Part shown: in pieces, positions 1-6,673 of the stretch
Layout: every line of letters starts with the position of its first letter
How positions within the stretch are numbered: the first letter of the stretch is position 1
NCBI GenBank assembly: GCA_029267795.1
Contig: JAJUHR010000062.1
Span: 1 to 8,586 of the forward strand
From: Planctomycetota bacterium
GTDB taxonomy: Bacteria; Planctomycetota; Phycisphaerae; Phycisphaerales; Phycisphaeraceae
DNA length: 8,586 nucleotides
Direction: 5' to 3'
Notes under the pieces: model-generated
What the model saw: the letters and a program-made list of their open reading frames with translations, nothing else
Database searches by the model: none
What the model was told of the DNA's origin: nothing
Made by a program: the position numbers and the translations under genes

Positions 1-7
1 ACTCCAC

Positions 8-772
8 GTGGACGAGTTTTTTTCCGTCTGGCTCTGGGTCCACCGGTTGGTCGGCTACCCCGCCGCATTCGTCGTGGCGCCATTGGCGATGGTTAGCTTT
101 GCTGGGGTGCGGGTTCACCGCCGCTGGGGAAAGCTCTACGCCCTGTCGATGGTTTTCCTCTACGCCACCGGCACGGTGATGAGCTTTCGCCATCACGCCC
201 TGCTGTCGTGGGACCTAGCCCGCAGCCTGGCGTTTAACCTCGTGGGGTTCTCGACCGTGCTCCTGGGCTGGCGGTCGATCCGCCTCTTGCACCGGTCGGC
301 GGACGGCTTGCCCTCCGTGCTCGACTGCGCGCTGCTGAGTTTGCTGATCGTGGGGGGCATCGGGCTGTGCCTCGTGGGATTGACGAGCTTTCCGATGCTG
401 GTTTTCGGAGCGCTGGCCTTGGTGTTGGCTTACCTCGACCTGCGCGACCTGCTGGGGCCGATCCGCACCAAACGAGTCCAACTTTCCCGCCACGTGCGTT
501 ACATGTTCGCGTCGTTCTTTTATATGCTCACCCTGTTGTCCGTGCTGCACGTGCAGGCCCCGCAGGCGCTACGGTGGCTCTGGCCGTGGTTCATCGGCGT
601 ACCTGCTATCGTGATGGTCAGCCGCAGTTGGAGCGGCGTGGGCGCCACGCCCCCGGGGCGCCTGACGCGTGTGGCGGTTTGGGGCACGGTGGCGGCGACC
701 TACAGTCTGGGGGTTTACATCTTGGTGAGCGCCGCGGCTGCACACATGTCGTCGCTGCTGGCGCGGTCGTAG
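8..772 (+). CDS. Multi-pass integral membrane protein, DUF2306-like (5' end possibly outside window)
   Basis: Predicted inner-membrane protein of 254 aa from a GTG start. I count about eight hydrophobic segments, near residues 14-33, 42-60, 70-90, 104-126, 128-147, 163-182, 188-206 and 221-244. A short polar loop holds an HRRWGK motif (residues 37-42), preceded by a His-Arg pair at 12-13. That arrangement (His in helix 1, then an HRxxGK loop opening helix 2) resembles the DUF2306 family of unknown function, which is an inference from memory. The reading frame stays open to the left edge, so the true start may lie upstream, and no ribosome-binding site can be checked. Its last 58 bp overlap the 3' end of the convergent nucleotidyltransferase-like gene. 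No catalytic residues are evident and the function is unknown. Confidence 0.75.
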   Translation: MDEFFSVWLWVHRLVGYPAAFVVAPLAMVSFAGVRVHRRWGKLYALSMVFLYATGTVMSFRHHALLSWDLARSLAFNLVGFSTVLLGWRSIRLLHRSADGLPSVLDCALLSLLIVGGIGLCLVGLTSFPMLVFGALALVLAYLDLRDLLGPIRTKRVQLSRHVRYMFASFFYMLTLLSVLHVQAPQALRWLWPWFIGVPAIVMVSRSWSGVGATPPGRLTRVAVWGTVAATYSLGVYILVSAAAAHMSSLLARS

Positions 773-1539
773 GGGTCGCCCGTCGCTGGCTCGGCTGCCA
801 TGGCCCGCGGCGCAGGGCCCGAGGGGCACCAATCGCTGAAGCGCGCGACACCGCCCTCCACGCCGTAACGCATCACCCACCGGTCCAATCGGTGCGTGTG
901 ACAGCGGCTCATCGACTTGACGTGCTTGACGTAGTGCAGGTCCACCACCTGCACCCGGCGTCCGCCCGGCAGGGGCACGTGCGCCCCGACCAGCGGCGCG
1001 CGTTTGGGGATGCGGATCTGTCCGTCCAGGATCTCCAGGTGCCTGTCGTGCTCGCGGTACAGGTACAGGTCCACCCACGACATGAACCCCTCGGTGCGCA
1101 GGTCGGCCCCGCCACGCCCTGGGGCGCGAAAGAATCGGATGTTTTTCGGCCGCATCCTCAGCAGCCGATCAGCCCGCGGACACCGCACGTACATCTCCAC
1201 CTTCCGCTCGTGCCCCATCCCCACCATCGCCACCCGTGTGAAGGTCGCGTATCCGGCCCGCTGCATCGCCCGCTGGATCGATTCGAGCTGGTCGGCTGGG
1301 GCGCCGATGTCTACGTCGCGGTGCTCCCGGTAGAAGCGGCGGAGCGTCAGTGGGATCGCCAGGCCGGAGACGATCATCCACTGGACCCCCTCGAGCGCCT
1401 CCGCCAGCTCCGCCAACCCGCGCAGGAACACCCCCGGGTCTTCGACGGCGCGTGGCCGGTCCGTCGGAACACGCCGCCCCGCCACCACGTGCACCGGGCC
1501 CACCCTCCACTGTCTGACTTGGTCGTGCCGCTGATCCAT
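715..1539 (-). CDS. Nucleotidyltransferase-fold protein (ANT/LinA/LicD-like)
   Basis: A 274-aa soluble protein. The core is at residues 54-98: a hydrophobic strand, a Ser-Gly-Leu-Ala turn (58-61), an Arg-rich helix, then REHRDVDIG (71-79) with the Asp-x-Asp pair D75/D77. A predicted helix and the strand KVEMYV (113-118) follow, where E115 sits where the third metal-binding carboxylate is expected. This is the layout of the DNA polymerase beta-like nucleotidyltransferase superfamily, which includes aminoglycoside and lincosamide nucleotidyltransferases, AbiEii-type proteins and LicD. I cannot choose a substrate; the C-terminal part (150-225, with DLYLYR and LHYVKHVK) has no signature I recognise. 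Start: this ATG is preferred because the open frame extending to 1638 adds residues unlike a domain, but it has no clear Shine-Dalgarno. It lies 139 bp downstream of the PilZ gene on the same strand, and its 3' end overlaps the convergent membrane gene. Confidence 0.72.
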   Translation of the reverse strand: MDQRHDQVRQWRVGPVHVVAGRRVPTDRPRAVEDPGVFLRGLAELAEALEGVQWMIVSGLAIPLTLRRFYREHRDVDIGAPADQLESIQRAMQRAGYATFTRVAMVGMGHERKVEMYVRCPRADRLLRMRPKNIRFFRAPGRGGADLRTEGFMSWVDLYLYREHDRHLEILDGQIRIPKRAPLVGAHVPLPGGRRVQVVDLHYVKHVKSMSRCHTHRLDRWVMRYGVEGGVARFSDWCPSGPAPRAMAAEPATGDPYDRASSDDMCAAAALTKM

Positions 1540-1678
1540 CAAGAGCGAGTTCGCAGCTCCCGTCCCAACCTGTACCGCCCGCGCGCACACACTGGCGCGT
1601 GCGCCGTGGGTCAAAGTCGTACGAGCCGATGCTATCAAAAACCGCGTTTGGGGTGAAAGCGCTACGAGGTGAAGGGTG

Positions 1679-2488
1679 TTACCCCAAGCGTTGCGCCGAG
1701 GAACGCGACCGTCCCGAGTCCGCCTGCCTGCTCATGGCCGAAAGCTCCCGGCGTGTGATGAACCGGCCCAGGTCCTGCTCGCTGCGTTTGGTGATCAGGG
1801 GGTCCGGCCAATCCAGGAAGCGCATCCCCAGCCGCGTGCGGTTGCCCTCCGCCACCTTCCCCGTGTGGCGCAGCTCCGCCAGAAAGATCAGCTCGCCCGG
1901 CGTGTCCGGCAGTGAAAAACCCACAAAAAAGAGCTGGCCGACCCGCCAATCCGGTTCGTGCTTCGAGTCGATCACGATCCGGCACCCGCCCCGGGACAGG
2001 TTCACGAGCCTCCCGCTCCACGATTCTCGGGGCAGGGGTGTCGCCCGCCCCGCCTCGTCCGCCGATCGCTGCAACGCCACCTCGATCGGCTCACGGGCCA
2101 GCGTCACACGAAAGTCATTACGCCTTTGGGCTTCTTCGATCTCCCGCGGCCGGGCCACGTGCACGCCCAGCACCGAGTTCTGGCGGTTTAGCTCGATCCG
2201 GCAGCCCACCTTCTCCACGCGGCTGCGGAATCGGTACATCGCCCGGTGGAGCAGGATGTACACGTCGATCTCTTGCCCCGGTTGCAGATCGACCTTCGCG
2301 CCCACGCTCTGCGGCGCCTCCAGGTACACGCACCGTTCGTCCGCCCCCAGCACGCGCGACTTGGCCGCGCCGACGAACCGGCCCGCGCTCGTGTAGCGGT
2401 GCAGCTCCACGTGCGCGTTGCGCGCGCAGGCCTCCTCGATCACGCTCTGCGCCAGCTCCACCAGATTCGGCTGCACGCCCTGCGACAA
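1679..2488 (-). CDS. YcgR-like PilZ domain protein, predicted cyclic-di-GMP receptor
   Basis: A 269-aa cytoplasmic protein with two regions. Residues about 20-115 form a beta-rich domain like the YcgR N-terminal (PilZN) domain. Residues about 120-230 form a PilZ domain with both cyclic-di-GMP-binding signatures: RxxxR (R123 to R127, within RRNDFR) and NxSxxG (N163, S165, G168, within NLSRGG). In the known family these residues wrap around an intercalated c-di-GMP dimer, and proteins of this layout control flagellar motor output, exopolysaccharide or related surface behaviour. No partner gene is visible here, so the target is unknown. The start is TTG at 2486-2488 (minus strand), supported by GGAG seven bases upstream; no ATG lies near the N-terminus. 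The last ~30 residues are polar, Arg/Ser-rich and probably disordered. It is divergent from the porin gene and could be co-transcribed with the nucleotidyltransferase-like gene after it. Confidence 0.9.
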   Translation of the reverse strand: MSQGVQPNLVELAQSVIEEACARNAHVELHRYTSAGRFVGAAKSRVLGADERCVYLEAPQSVGAKVDLQPGQEIDVYILLHRAMYRFRSRVEKVGCRIELNRQNSVLGVHVARPREIEEAQRRNDFRVTLAREPIEVALQRSADEAGRATPLPRESWSGRLVNLSRGGCRIVIDSKHEPDWRVGQLFFVGFSLPDTPGELIFLAELRHTGKVAEGNRTRLGMRFLDWPDPLITKRSEQDLGRFITRRELSAMSRQADSGRSRSSAQRLG

Positions 2489-2540
2489 GCCTCAACTCCG
2501 GATATTGCCCGTCGAGCGGGCGGGCCTTGGCTCTTTGCTA

Positions 2541-2570
2541 ATTATCGGACACCTGAACCCCTCGCTTGAA
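2541..2570 (-). promoter_or_regulatory. Candidate sigma-70-type promoter for the PilZ gene
   Basis: On the minus strand GATAAT (2546-2541, five of six matches to the -10 consensus) follows TTCAAG (2570-2565, weak -35) with an 18-bp spacer. Transcription would begin near 2534 and give a leader of about 46 nt that contains the GGAG site and a small GCCCG/CGGGC hairpin (2507-2521). Prediction by eye only. Confidence 0.35.
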
Positions 2571-2685
2571 CCGCGGCTCCTCCCAGGCCAGAGCGTGAAG
2601 CTCCCCCGTACCTCCAGCGGTGCTTGCGGGCCACGGTCATTCCACGATAGGCTGGCTCGGCTTCGGTCACGGCTGCCTGCTTCGC

Positions 2686-2695
2686 GGGTATACCC
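2686..2695. promoter_or_regulatory. Perfect 10-bp palindrome GGGTATACCC upstream of the porin gene
   Basis: GGGTATACCC is identical on both strands and lies 48 bp before the porin start. Its TATACC core overlaps a possible -10 element, so it could be a small operator or merely a promoter core. No convincing -35 is seen at 16-18 bp upstream. The rest of the divergent region (2489-2743) shows nothing else I can name. Confidence 0.25.
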
Positions 2696-2743
2696 CTCGG
2701 GCGCGAGGTTCCGCGGCAGGGTGTGGTCACCCTCGGAGTTATG

Positions 2744-4132
2744 ATGCGCGTTAGGCCTTGGCTGGTCTCGCTGTTCGTCGGTGCCCCAGCCTTTGGGTTT
2801 TTTTCCCCGGCCGGCATGGTGGCAGCGAACGATGCCTACGAGTTAGCGACCCGGATGGCTGCCGAGGACCCCACGCTGAGCGACGAGGCTCGGTCCCGGC
2901 GACATCAGCCTCATACCGCCCCGCCCGACGTCCCCCAGCCCCAACACCCTCGGCTGTCCACTAAAGAAACCACCGACGTCGGCCAACCCCTCGGGCAGCG
3001 TGAACACCTCACCGACGACTGGTTCGGCCTGCGTCCGAAGCTCGACGACCGGGGCATCGTCTTCGAGTCTTCCCTGACCGTGGACTGGTCCGTCAACCTC
3101 CACGGAGGGGCGAGCACCGACGGCTCCGCCTTTCGCCACCTGTTCAACTTCGGCCTCACCTTCGACACCGAGCGCCTGTTCGATTGGCGCGGCGGCACGG
3201 TGTTCTTGAACTTTCAGAACCAGAACGGGGAAAACGGCTCCGATGACGTCGGCGACATCCAGGGTTACTCGAATATCGACGCCGACGGCCGCACCCAACT
3301 CTCCGAGCTCTGGTTCGAGCAGGTCTTCTTCAGCGGCGTGCTCCGCGTAAAACTCGGCAAGGTGGACGCCAACAGCGAATTCGCTTGTGCCGAGCACGCG
3401 GTGGAGTTCCTCAATTCTTCGATGGGGTTTACCCCGACGATCCTTTCTTTCCCGACCTACCCCGACCCCGCTGCCAGTGTCAACGTCTTCCTAAACCCGA
3501 TCGAGCCCCTTCAGCTAAGCTTGGGCCTGTACGACGGTGCCCTTCAAGAGGGCATCGCCACCGGATCTCGCGGGCCTGGGACCTTCTACGGTGACCCCAG
3601 CGACCTCTTCGTCATCGGCGAGGTCACTTACTCCTGGGTCTTCCTCCCCGAGATGCTAATGGGCCGGCTCGCCGTCGGTTTCTGGGGGCACACCGGTTCG
3701 TTCGATCGCTTCGACGGCACCACCCAGTCGGGCGCCATCGGCTTCTACGCCGTGCTCGACCATCAGGTCTGGCGTGAGAACCCCGCTTCCTCGGACGATC
3801 CCCAGGGCTTGGGCGTCTTCGTCGTGTACGGCTACGCTGAGCCCGACATCAGCCCGATCGAGCACCACCTCGGCCTAGGCTTGGCGTGGACCGGCCCGAT
3901 CCCCACGCGCGACGAGGACGTGATCGGCTTTGGCGCCAGTTGCGTCGAGTTCTCTGACGACCCCGCCGCAGGCTTCAGTGACAACGCCGAAACCGCGGTC
4001 GAATTCTTCTACAAAACCCAGGTCTTCCCGTACCTGAGCGTCAAACCGGACTTGCAATACATCATGAACCCCGGCGGCGTCGGCCTCGGCGACGCGCTGG
4101 TCGCCACCGTCCGCGTCGATGTGGACTTCTAA
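2744..4132 (+). CDS. Carbohydrate-selective porin, OprB family
   Basis: A 462-aa outer-membrane beta-barrel protein expected to let sugars or other small solutes into the periplasm. It begins with a signal peptide (MRVRPW, then a hydrophobic stretch to about residue 24, likely cleaved after VAA at 26-28). A Pro/Gln/His-rich polar spacer (about 45-85) follows. The barrel opens with LTDDWFGLRPKLDDRGI (89-105), the typical OprB entry motif. It continues with alternating amphipathic strands and the family's C-terminal signature region (ETAVEFFY at 416-423, then KPDLQYIMNPGG at 434-445). The last residue is Phe, as usual for barrel proteins recognised by the BAM complex. OprB proteins are commonly 400-480 aa, so it looks complete. 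Start choice: GGAG lies five bases before the second of two adjacent ATGs (2744); the first ATG (2741) would be too close, and a GTG at 2723 only adds residues before the signal peptide. No transport operon partner is adjacent. Confidence 0.93.
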   Translation: MRVRPWLVSLFVGAPAFGFFSPAGMVAANDAYELATRMAAEDPTLSDEARSRRHQPHTAPPDVPQPQHPRLSTKETTDVGQPLGQREHLTDDWFGLRPKLDDRGIVFESSLTVDWSVNLHGGASTDGSAFRHLFNFGLTFDTERLFDWRGGTVFLNFQNQNGENGSDDVGDIQGYSNIDADGRTQLSELWFEQVFFSGVLRVKLGKVDANSEFACAEHAVEFLNSSMGFTPTILSFPTYPDPAASVNVFLNPIEPLQLSLGLYDGALQEGIATGSRGPGTFYGDPSDLFVIGEVTYSWVFLPEMLMGRLAVGFWGHTGSFDRFDGTTQSGAIGFYAVLDHQVWRENPASSDDPQGLGVFVVYGYAEPDISPIEHHLGLGLAWTGPIPTRDEDVIGFGASCVEFSDDPAAGFSDNAETAVEFFYKTQVFPYLSVKPDLQYIMNPGGVGLGDALVATVRVDVDF

Positions 4133-4167
4133 AGTGCCCTCTCGCGATCGATGCTCGGCCACGGTCC

Positions 4168-4193
4168 CCTTCGCATAGCATCTGATGCGGAGG
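4168..4193 (+). other. Hairpin after the porin gene
   Basis: CCTTCGCAT (4168-4176) can pair with ATGCGGAGG (4185-4193): nine pairs including one G-U, with an 8-nt loop, 35 bp after the porin stop codon. No T-run follows on either strand, so it is not a classic intrinsic terminator. It may protect the 3' end of the transcript or be chance. Confidence 0.35.
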
Positions 4194-4241
4194 AAACCGC
4201 GTATATCCCGTCGGGTCGCTTGATTAACGGATGATCCGCGT

Positions 4242-5084
4242 ATGACCGCCGGCCATCGCCTGCGAGAGATCCGCTTGCTTGACCCCGTCAGGGATCACCA
4301 GCGGATCGTCCACCTCCTGGTGTGTTATGAGTTCCCTTGGGATATGACCCGGTCACTGGAATTCGCCTTGTTCCGCACTTTCTGCTCGCCGCGGGTGTCC
4401 GAGCTTCTGAACCGTACGCGTGAGTTTCAAAGCCGTCCCCAGAAGCGGTACGACGACACCGACATCATCGTCAGCGAACTGATGGAGTGGGGCTACGACA
4501 GCGAGCGAGGCGGGGCGGCGCTGCGCCGGATGAATCAGCAGCACAGCCGGTTCGATATCTCCAACAAGGATATGCTGTACGTCCTGTCGACCTTCATCTA
4601 CGAGCCGATCCGGTGGAACGCCCGGTTCGGCTGGCGGCTGATGTGCGAGCAAGAACGCATGGCGATCTTTTACTTCTGGCGCGAAGTGGGACGACGGATG
4701 GGCATCCGTGACGTCCCCGACGAGTACGGATCTTTCGAGCGGTTCAACCTCGAGTACGAGAAAGCCCGCTTCAGCTACACCGACGCCAACCACCGCGTGG
4801 GCACCGCTGTAGTGGGGATGTTCGCTGGCTGGTTCCCCCGCCCCATGCGTCCATTGGTCAGGGCCGCGATCTACTCCCTCATGGACGATTCCGTGCTCCA
4901 GGGATTCGGGTTCCGCAAGCCTTCTGCGATGACCCGTGCCGTGGTCCTCGGGGGTCTGCGACTCCGTGGGAAGGTTCTGCGCTGGCTGCCCAAGCGACGC
5001 CGACCCCGTCTTCGCACGCAGATGCGGCACCGCACCTACCCCCAGGGCTACACGATGGCGCAGCTGGGCCCGCCCGGCACATGA
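4242..5084 (+). CDS. DUF2236 / MpaB-like oxygenase family protein (Lcp-related)
   Basis: A 280-aa, mainly helical, Arg-rich protein. It matches the DUF2236 family (oxygenase MpaB-like), which includes the latex clearing protein Lcp, a b-type heme dioxygenase that cleaves polyisoprene. Visible family features are R69 and T73 in KRYDDT (an RxxxT spacing as in the Lcp arginine-threonine pair), H101 in RMNQQHSRFDI 28 residues on (candidate axial heme ligand), and the following NKDMLYVLSTF (108-118). No signal peptide is seen, so it should act in the cytoplasm, unlike secreted Lcp; many bacterial members are cytosolic and uncharacterised. The C-terminus (236-265) is strongly basic (KRRRPRLRTQ), perhaps for membrane or nucleic-acid contact. 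The substrate is unknown and a lipid or isoprenoid is only a guess. The ATG has a weak GGATGA-type site upstream. It is convergent with the aminotransferase gene. Confidence 0.82.
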   Translation: MTAGHRLREIRLLDPVRDHQRIVHLLVCYEFPWDMTRSLEFALFRTFCSPRVSELLNRTREFQSRPQKRYDDTDIIVSELMEWGYDSERGGAALRRMNQQHSRFDISNKDMLYVLSTFIYEPIRWNARFGWRLMCEQERMAIFYFWREVGRRMGIRDVPDEYGSFERFNLEYEKARFSYTDANHRVGTAVVGMFAGWFPRPMRPLVRAAIYSLMDDSVLQGFGFRKPSAMTRAVVLGGLRLRGKVLRWLPKRRRPRLRTQMRHRTYPQGYTMAQLGPPGT

Positions 5085-5104
5085 TCCCCGGCTCAGCGAG
5101 CTAT

Positions 5105-5153
5105 CACCAAGATGAAGCGATGCTGCTGCAGTGCCCGGCAGCGTACCTTGGTG
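5105..5153. terminator. Inverted repeat between convergent genes, possible bidirectional terminator
   Basis: CACCAAG (5105-5111) is perfectly complementary to CTTGGTG (5147-5153). Inside this, 5120-5128 can pair with 5136-5144 (nine pairs, two of them G-U) around a 7-nt loop. It lies in the 75-bp gap between two convergent stop codons, where a bidirectional terminator is expected. It lacks a clean T-run on either side, so intrinsic termination is not proved. Confidence 0.4.
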
Positions 5154-5159
5154 GGTGAT

Positions 5160-6026
5160 TTAACCCCCGCAGCAGTTTCGCTTGATGTAATCCACCACCG
5201 CCCCGTGGAGCTGACGCGTCAGCGGCCCCACGCTGCCCGGTCCGATCGGCTGGCCATCCACCCGCACCACCGCCGCCACCAGCGTGGTCGTTCCGCAGAT
5301 CAGCACCTCGTCCGCGGTCAGCAGCTGTTCGACCGTGTATGTCCGCTCGACCACCGGCACCCCCAGGCCCGGCGCCAGGCCGATCAGCAACCGCCGGGTG
5401 ATCCCTCCCAGGATCCATTGGTCCGCCGGGTGCGTCCACAGCTCGCCGGACCGCACGATAAACACGCTGGTTGACGTGCCTTCGGTGATCCGGTTCCCTC
5501 GGTGCAGGATCGCCTCGCGGGCGCCCGATTCCACCGCGCGGTTTTTCGCCAGCACGTTCGGCAGCAGCATCAGCGACTTGATCGAGCACAGGTGCCACCG
5601 CAGGTCCTCGTGCAGGATCGCTTCGACGGCGGCCAGTTGCCCCGCCTGTTCGATCGAGGGCGCGGGGTAAGCGATCGCCAGCACGGTAGGCGTGGCCCCT
5701 TTCGGGAATACGTGGTCGCGCGGCGCGCTGCCCCGCGTCACCTGCCAGTACAGGGTGGCGTCGGCCAGCCCGTTGCGCCGCACCAGCTCGTCGCTGACGT
5801 GCCCCAGCCCCGTCACCCACGGCGGCTCAGTCAGCCGGATCGCTTGCATGCTCAGTCGCAGCCGTTGGAGGTGGTCCTCCAACACCAGCGGCCGTCCCGC
5901 GAAATACCGCAGCACCTCGTACACCCCGTCCGCGAACAACGCCCCACGGTCCTCGATGTCCATCGTCGCCTGCGATCGCGGCACGAACTGCCCGTTCAGG
6001 TACACCTGTGGCTCAATGGCGGTCAT
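5160..6026 (-). CDS. dat: D-amino-acid (D-alanine) aminotransferase, class IV PLP enzyme
   Basis: A 288-aa cytoplasmic PLP-dependent enzyme, near the usual ~285 aa. It interconverts D-alanine and 2-oxoglutarate with pyruvate and D-glutamate, supplying D-amino acids for peptidoglycan. Evidence: the fold-type IV start (YLNGQFV at 9-15; DIEDRGALFADGVYEV at 23-38), VTRGSAPRDHVFP (96-108), catalytic Lys K150 in SIKSLMLLPNVLAK, AILHRGNRITEGTSTSVF (172-189) with PLP-binding E182, and GGIT (207-210) at the phosphate end. Y36, R103 and H105 match the substrate carboxylate trap of Bacillus D-amino-acid transaminase, which favours D- over branched-chain L-substrates. Start: M at 6024-6026 fits homologues but has no Shine-Dalgarno. 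An in-frame ATG at 6141-6143 has GGGGAGG just upstream and would add 39 unrelated residues. A TATCTT -10-like box ends 8 bp before the chosen start, so a leaderless mRNA is possible. Confidence 0.93.
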   Translation of the reverse strand: MTAIEPQVYLNGQFVPRSQATMDIEDRGALFADGVYEVLRYFAGRPLVLEDHLQRLRLSMQAIRLTEPPWVTGLGHVSDELVRRNGLADATLYWQVTRGSAPRDHVFPKGATPTVLAIAYPAPSIEQAGQLAAVEAILHEDLRWHLCSIKSLMLLPNVLAKNRAVESGAREAILHRGNRITEGTSTSVFIVRSGELWTHPADQWILGGITRRLLIGLAPGLGVPVVERTYTVEQLLTADEVLICGTTTLVAAVVRVDGQPIGPGSVGPLTRQLHGAVVDYIKRNCCGG

Positions 6027-6061
6027 GGAGCGACAAGATAGCCATTCCCACGATCGACGCA

Positions 6062-6086
6062 CGGGGGTCGCCGCTTGTGACCCCCG
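6062..6086. other. GC-rich inverted repeat upstream of dat
   Basis: CGGGGGTC (6062-6069) and GACCCCCG (6079-6086) form a perfect 8-bp stem around a 9-nt loop, 35 bp before the chosen dat start. Depending on where dat transcription begins it is a 5'-leader hairpin, a DNA-level operator, or part of the coding extension from the alternative start at 6143. Confidence 0.4.
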
Positions 6087-6162
6087 CCCATCGTCCTTGC
6101 CCGGCAACGTGGGTGCGGGTTTGACTGGCTTTCGGGCCTCCATCGTGCCTCCCCTGATGCGG

Positions 6163-6191
6163 TTGCGTCCCATGGTCCGAAGGGCTAGACT
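6163..6191 (+). promoter_or_regulatory. Candidate promoter for the dehydratase-ACP cluster
   Basis: TTGCGT (6163-6168) and TAGACT (6186-6191) are spaced by exactly 17 bp, giving a predicted transcription start near 6198 and a leader of about 23 nt before the GTG start. The -35 matches at three positions and the -10 at four, so this is a weak prediction whose spacing and placement are good. Confidence 0.3.
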
Positions 6192-6220
6192 TTTCCCACA
6201 ATCGAGGGCAAGCCTAGGAC

Positions 6221-6673
6221 GTGCGTTTTGAGCTGATTGATCGAGTCGTAGAACGGCACCCGGATCGGTTGGTCGCCGTCAAGAGCGTGACCAGCGCCGA
6301 AGAATACCTCGGCGACCACTTCCCCGGTTTCCCGGTGTTGCCCGGCGTGATGATGCTTGAGGCGTTAGTGCAAGCCGGCCGGCTGCTTCTTGCCGGGGAC
6401 GCCCCAGCCGATCCGACCTCCCGATACCCCGCCAGCGCGGGTCATCCCACGCCGACGGCCGACCCCCTCGTGCTGACCGAGGTGCGCAACGTCCGCTACG
6501 GCAGCATGGTGCGGCCGGGCGAAACGCTCCGGGTCGAGGTCACACTCACCGGCCGCGAGGGCGACGCGTGGACCTTTACCGGCACGGGTGACGTGAGCGG
6601 CCAACTGGCGGTGCAGGGCCGCTTCCGTCTGGCGCCACTCCGGACCCTGCCCCGGGTGCCCGCGGGGGGTTAA
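6221..6673 (+). CDS. FabZ-like (3R)-hydroxyacyl-ACP dehydratase, hotdog fold
   Basis: A 150-aa soluble hotdog-fold protein. Residues 5-32 follow the FabZ opening (LIDRVVE, then AVKSVTSAEEYL), and the active-site helix is DHFPGFPVLPGVMMLEALVQ (32-51). H33 and E47 are 14 residues apart, as the catalytic His54 and Glu68 are in E. coli FabZ, so activity is plausible: removal of water from 3-hydroxyacyl-ACP to give trans-2-enoyl-ACP. A Pro/Ala-rich stretch (about 59-82) replaces the usual short loop after the central helix and may be a disordered linker. The start is GTG; GAGGG lies 12 bases upstream, far for a Shine-Dalgarno. The ACP and a second dehydratase-like gene follow on the same strand, which suggests the ACP is its substrate carrier. 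It is probably an accessory enzyme, not the housekeeping fabZ; I cannot confirm this from the window. Confidence 0.87.
   Translation: MRFELIDRVVERHPDRLVAVKSVTSAEEYLGDHFPGFPVLPGVMMLEALVQAGRLLLAGDAPADPTSRYPASAGHPTPTADPLVLTEVRNVRYGSMVRPGETLRVEVTLTGREGDAWTFTGTGDVSGQLAVQGRFRLAPLRTLPRVPAGG

Noticed and set aside
569..1078. A 169-codon minus-strand frame
   Set aside because: Low-complexity Arg/Gly/Pro/Ala translation overlapping two better-supported genes.
367..1656. A 429-codon open frame on the + strand, the second longest in the window
   Set aside because: It covers the membrane gene's end and the antisense of the nucleotidyltransferase-like gene, is rich in Arg/His/Pro/Ala without any domain, and is explained by GC-rich third-position bias of the real genes.
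1599..2396. A 265-codon + strand frame opposite the PilZ gene
   Set aside because: Arg/Ser-rich translation with no recognisable motif; the minus strand has both PilZ signatures and a ribosome-binding site.
2542..2817. A 91-codon minus-strand frame in the divergent region upstream of the porin
   Set aside because: Overlaps the porin signal peptide region and the PilZ promoter; no domain or hydrophobic pattern and no supporting start context.
5692..6231. A 179-codon + strand frame running into the first dehydratase
   Set aside because: Antisense to the aminotransferase, which matches its family over its full length; this frame shows no family features.
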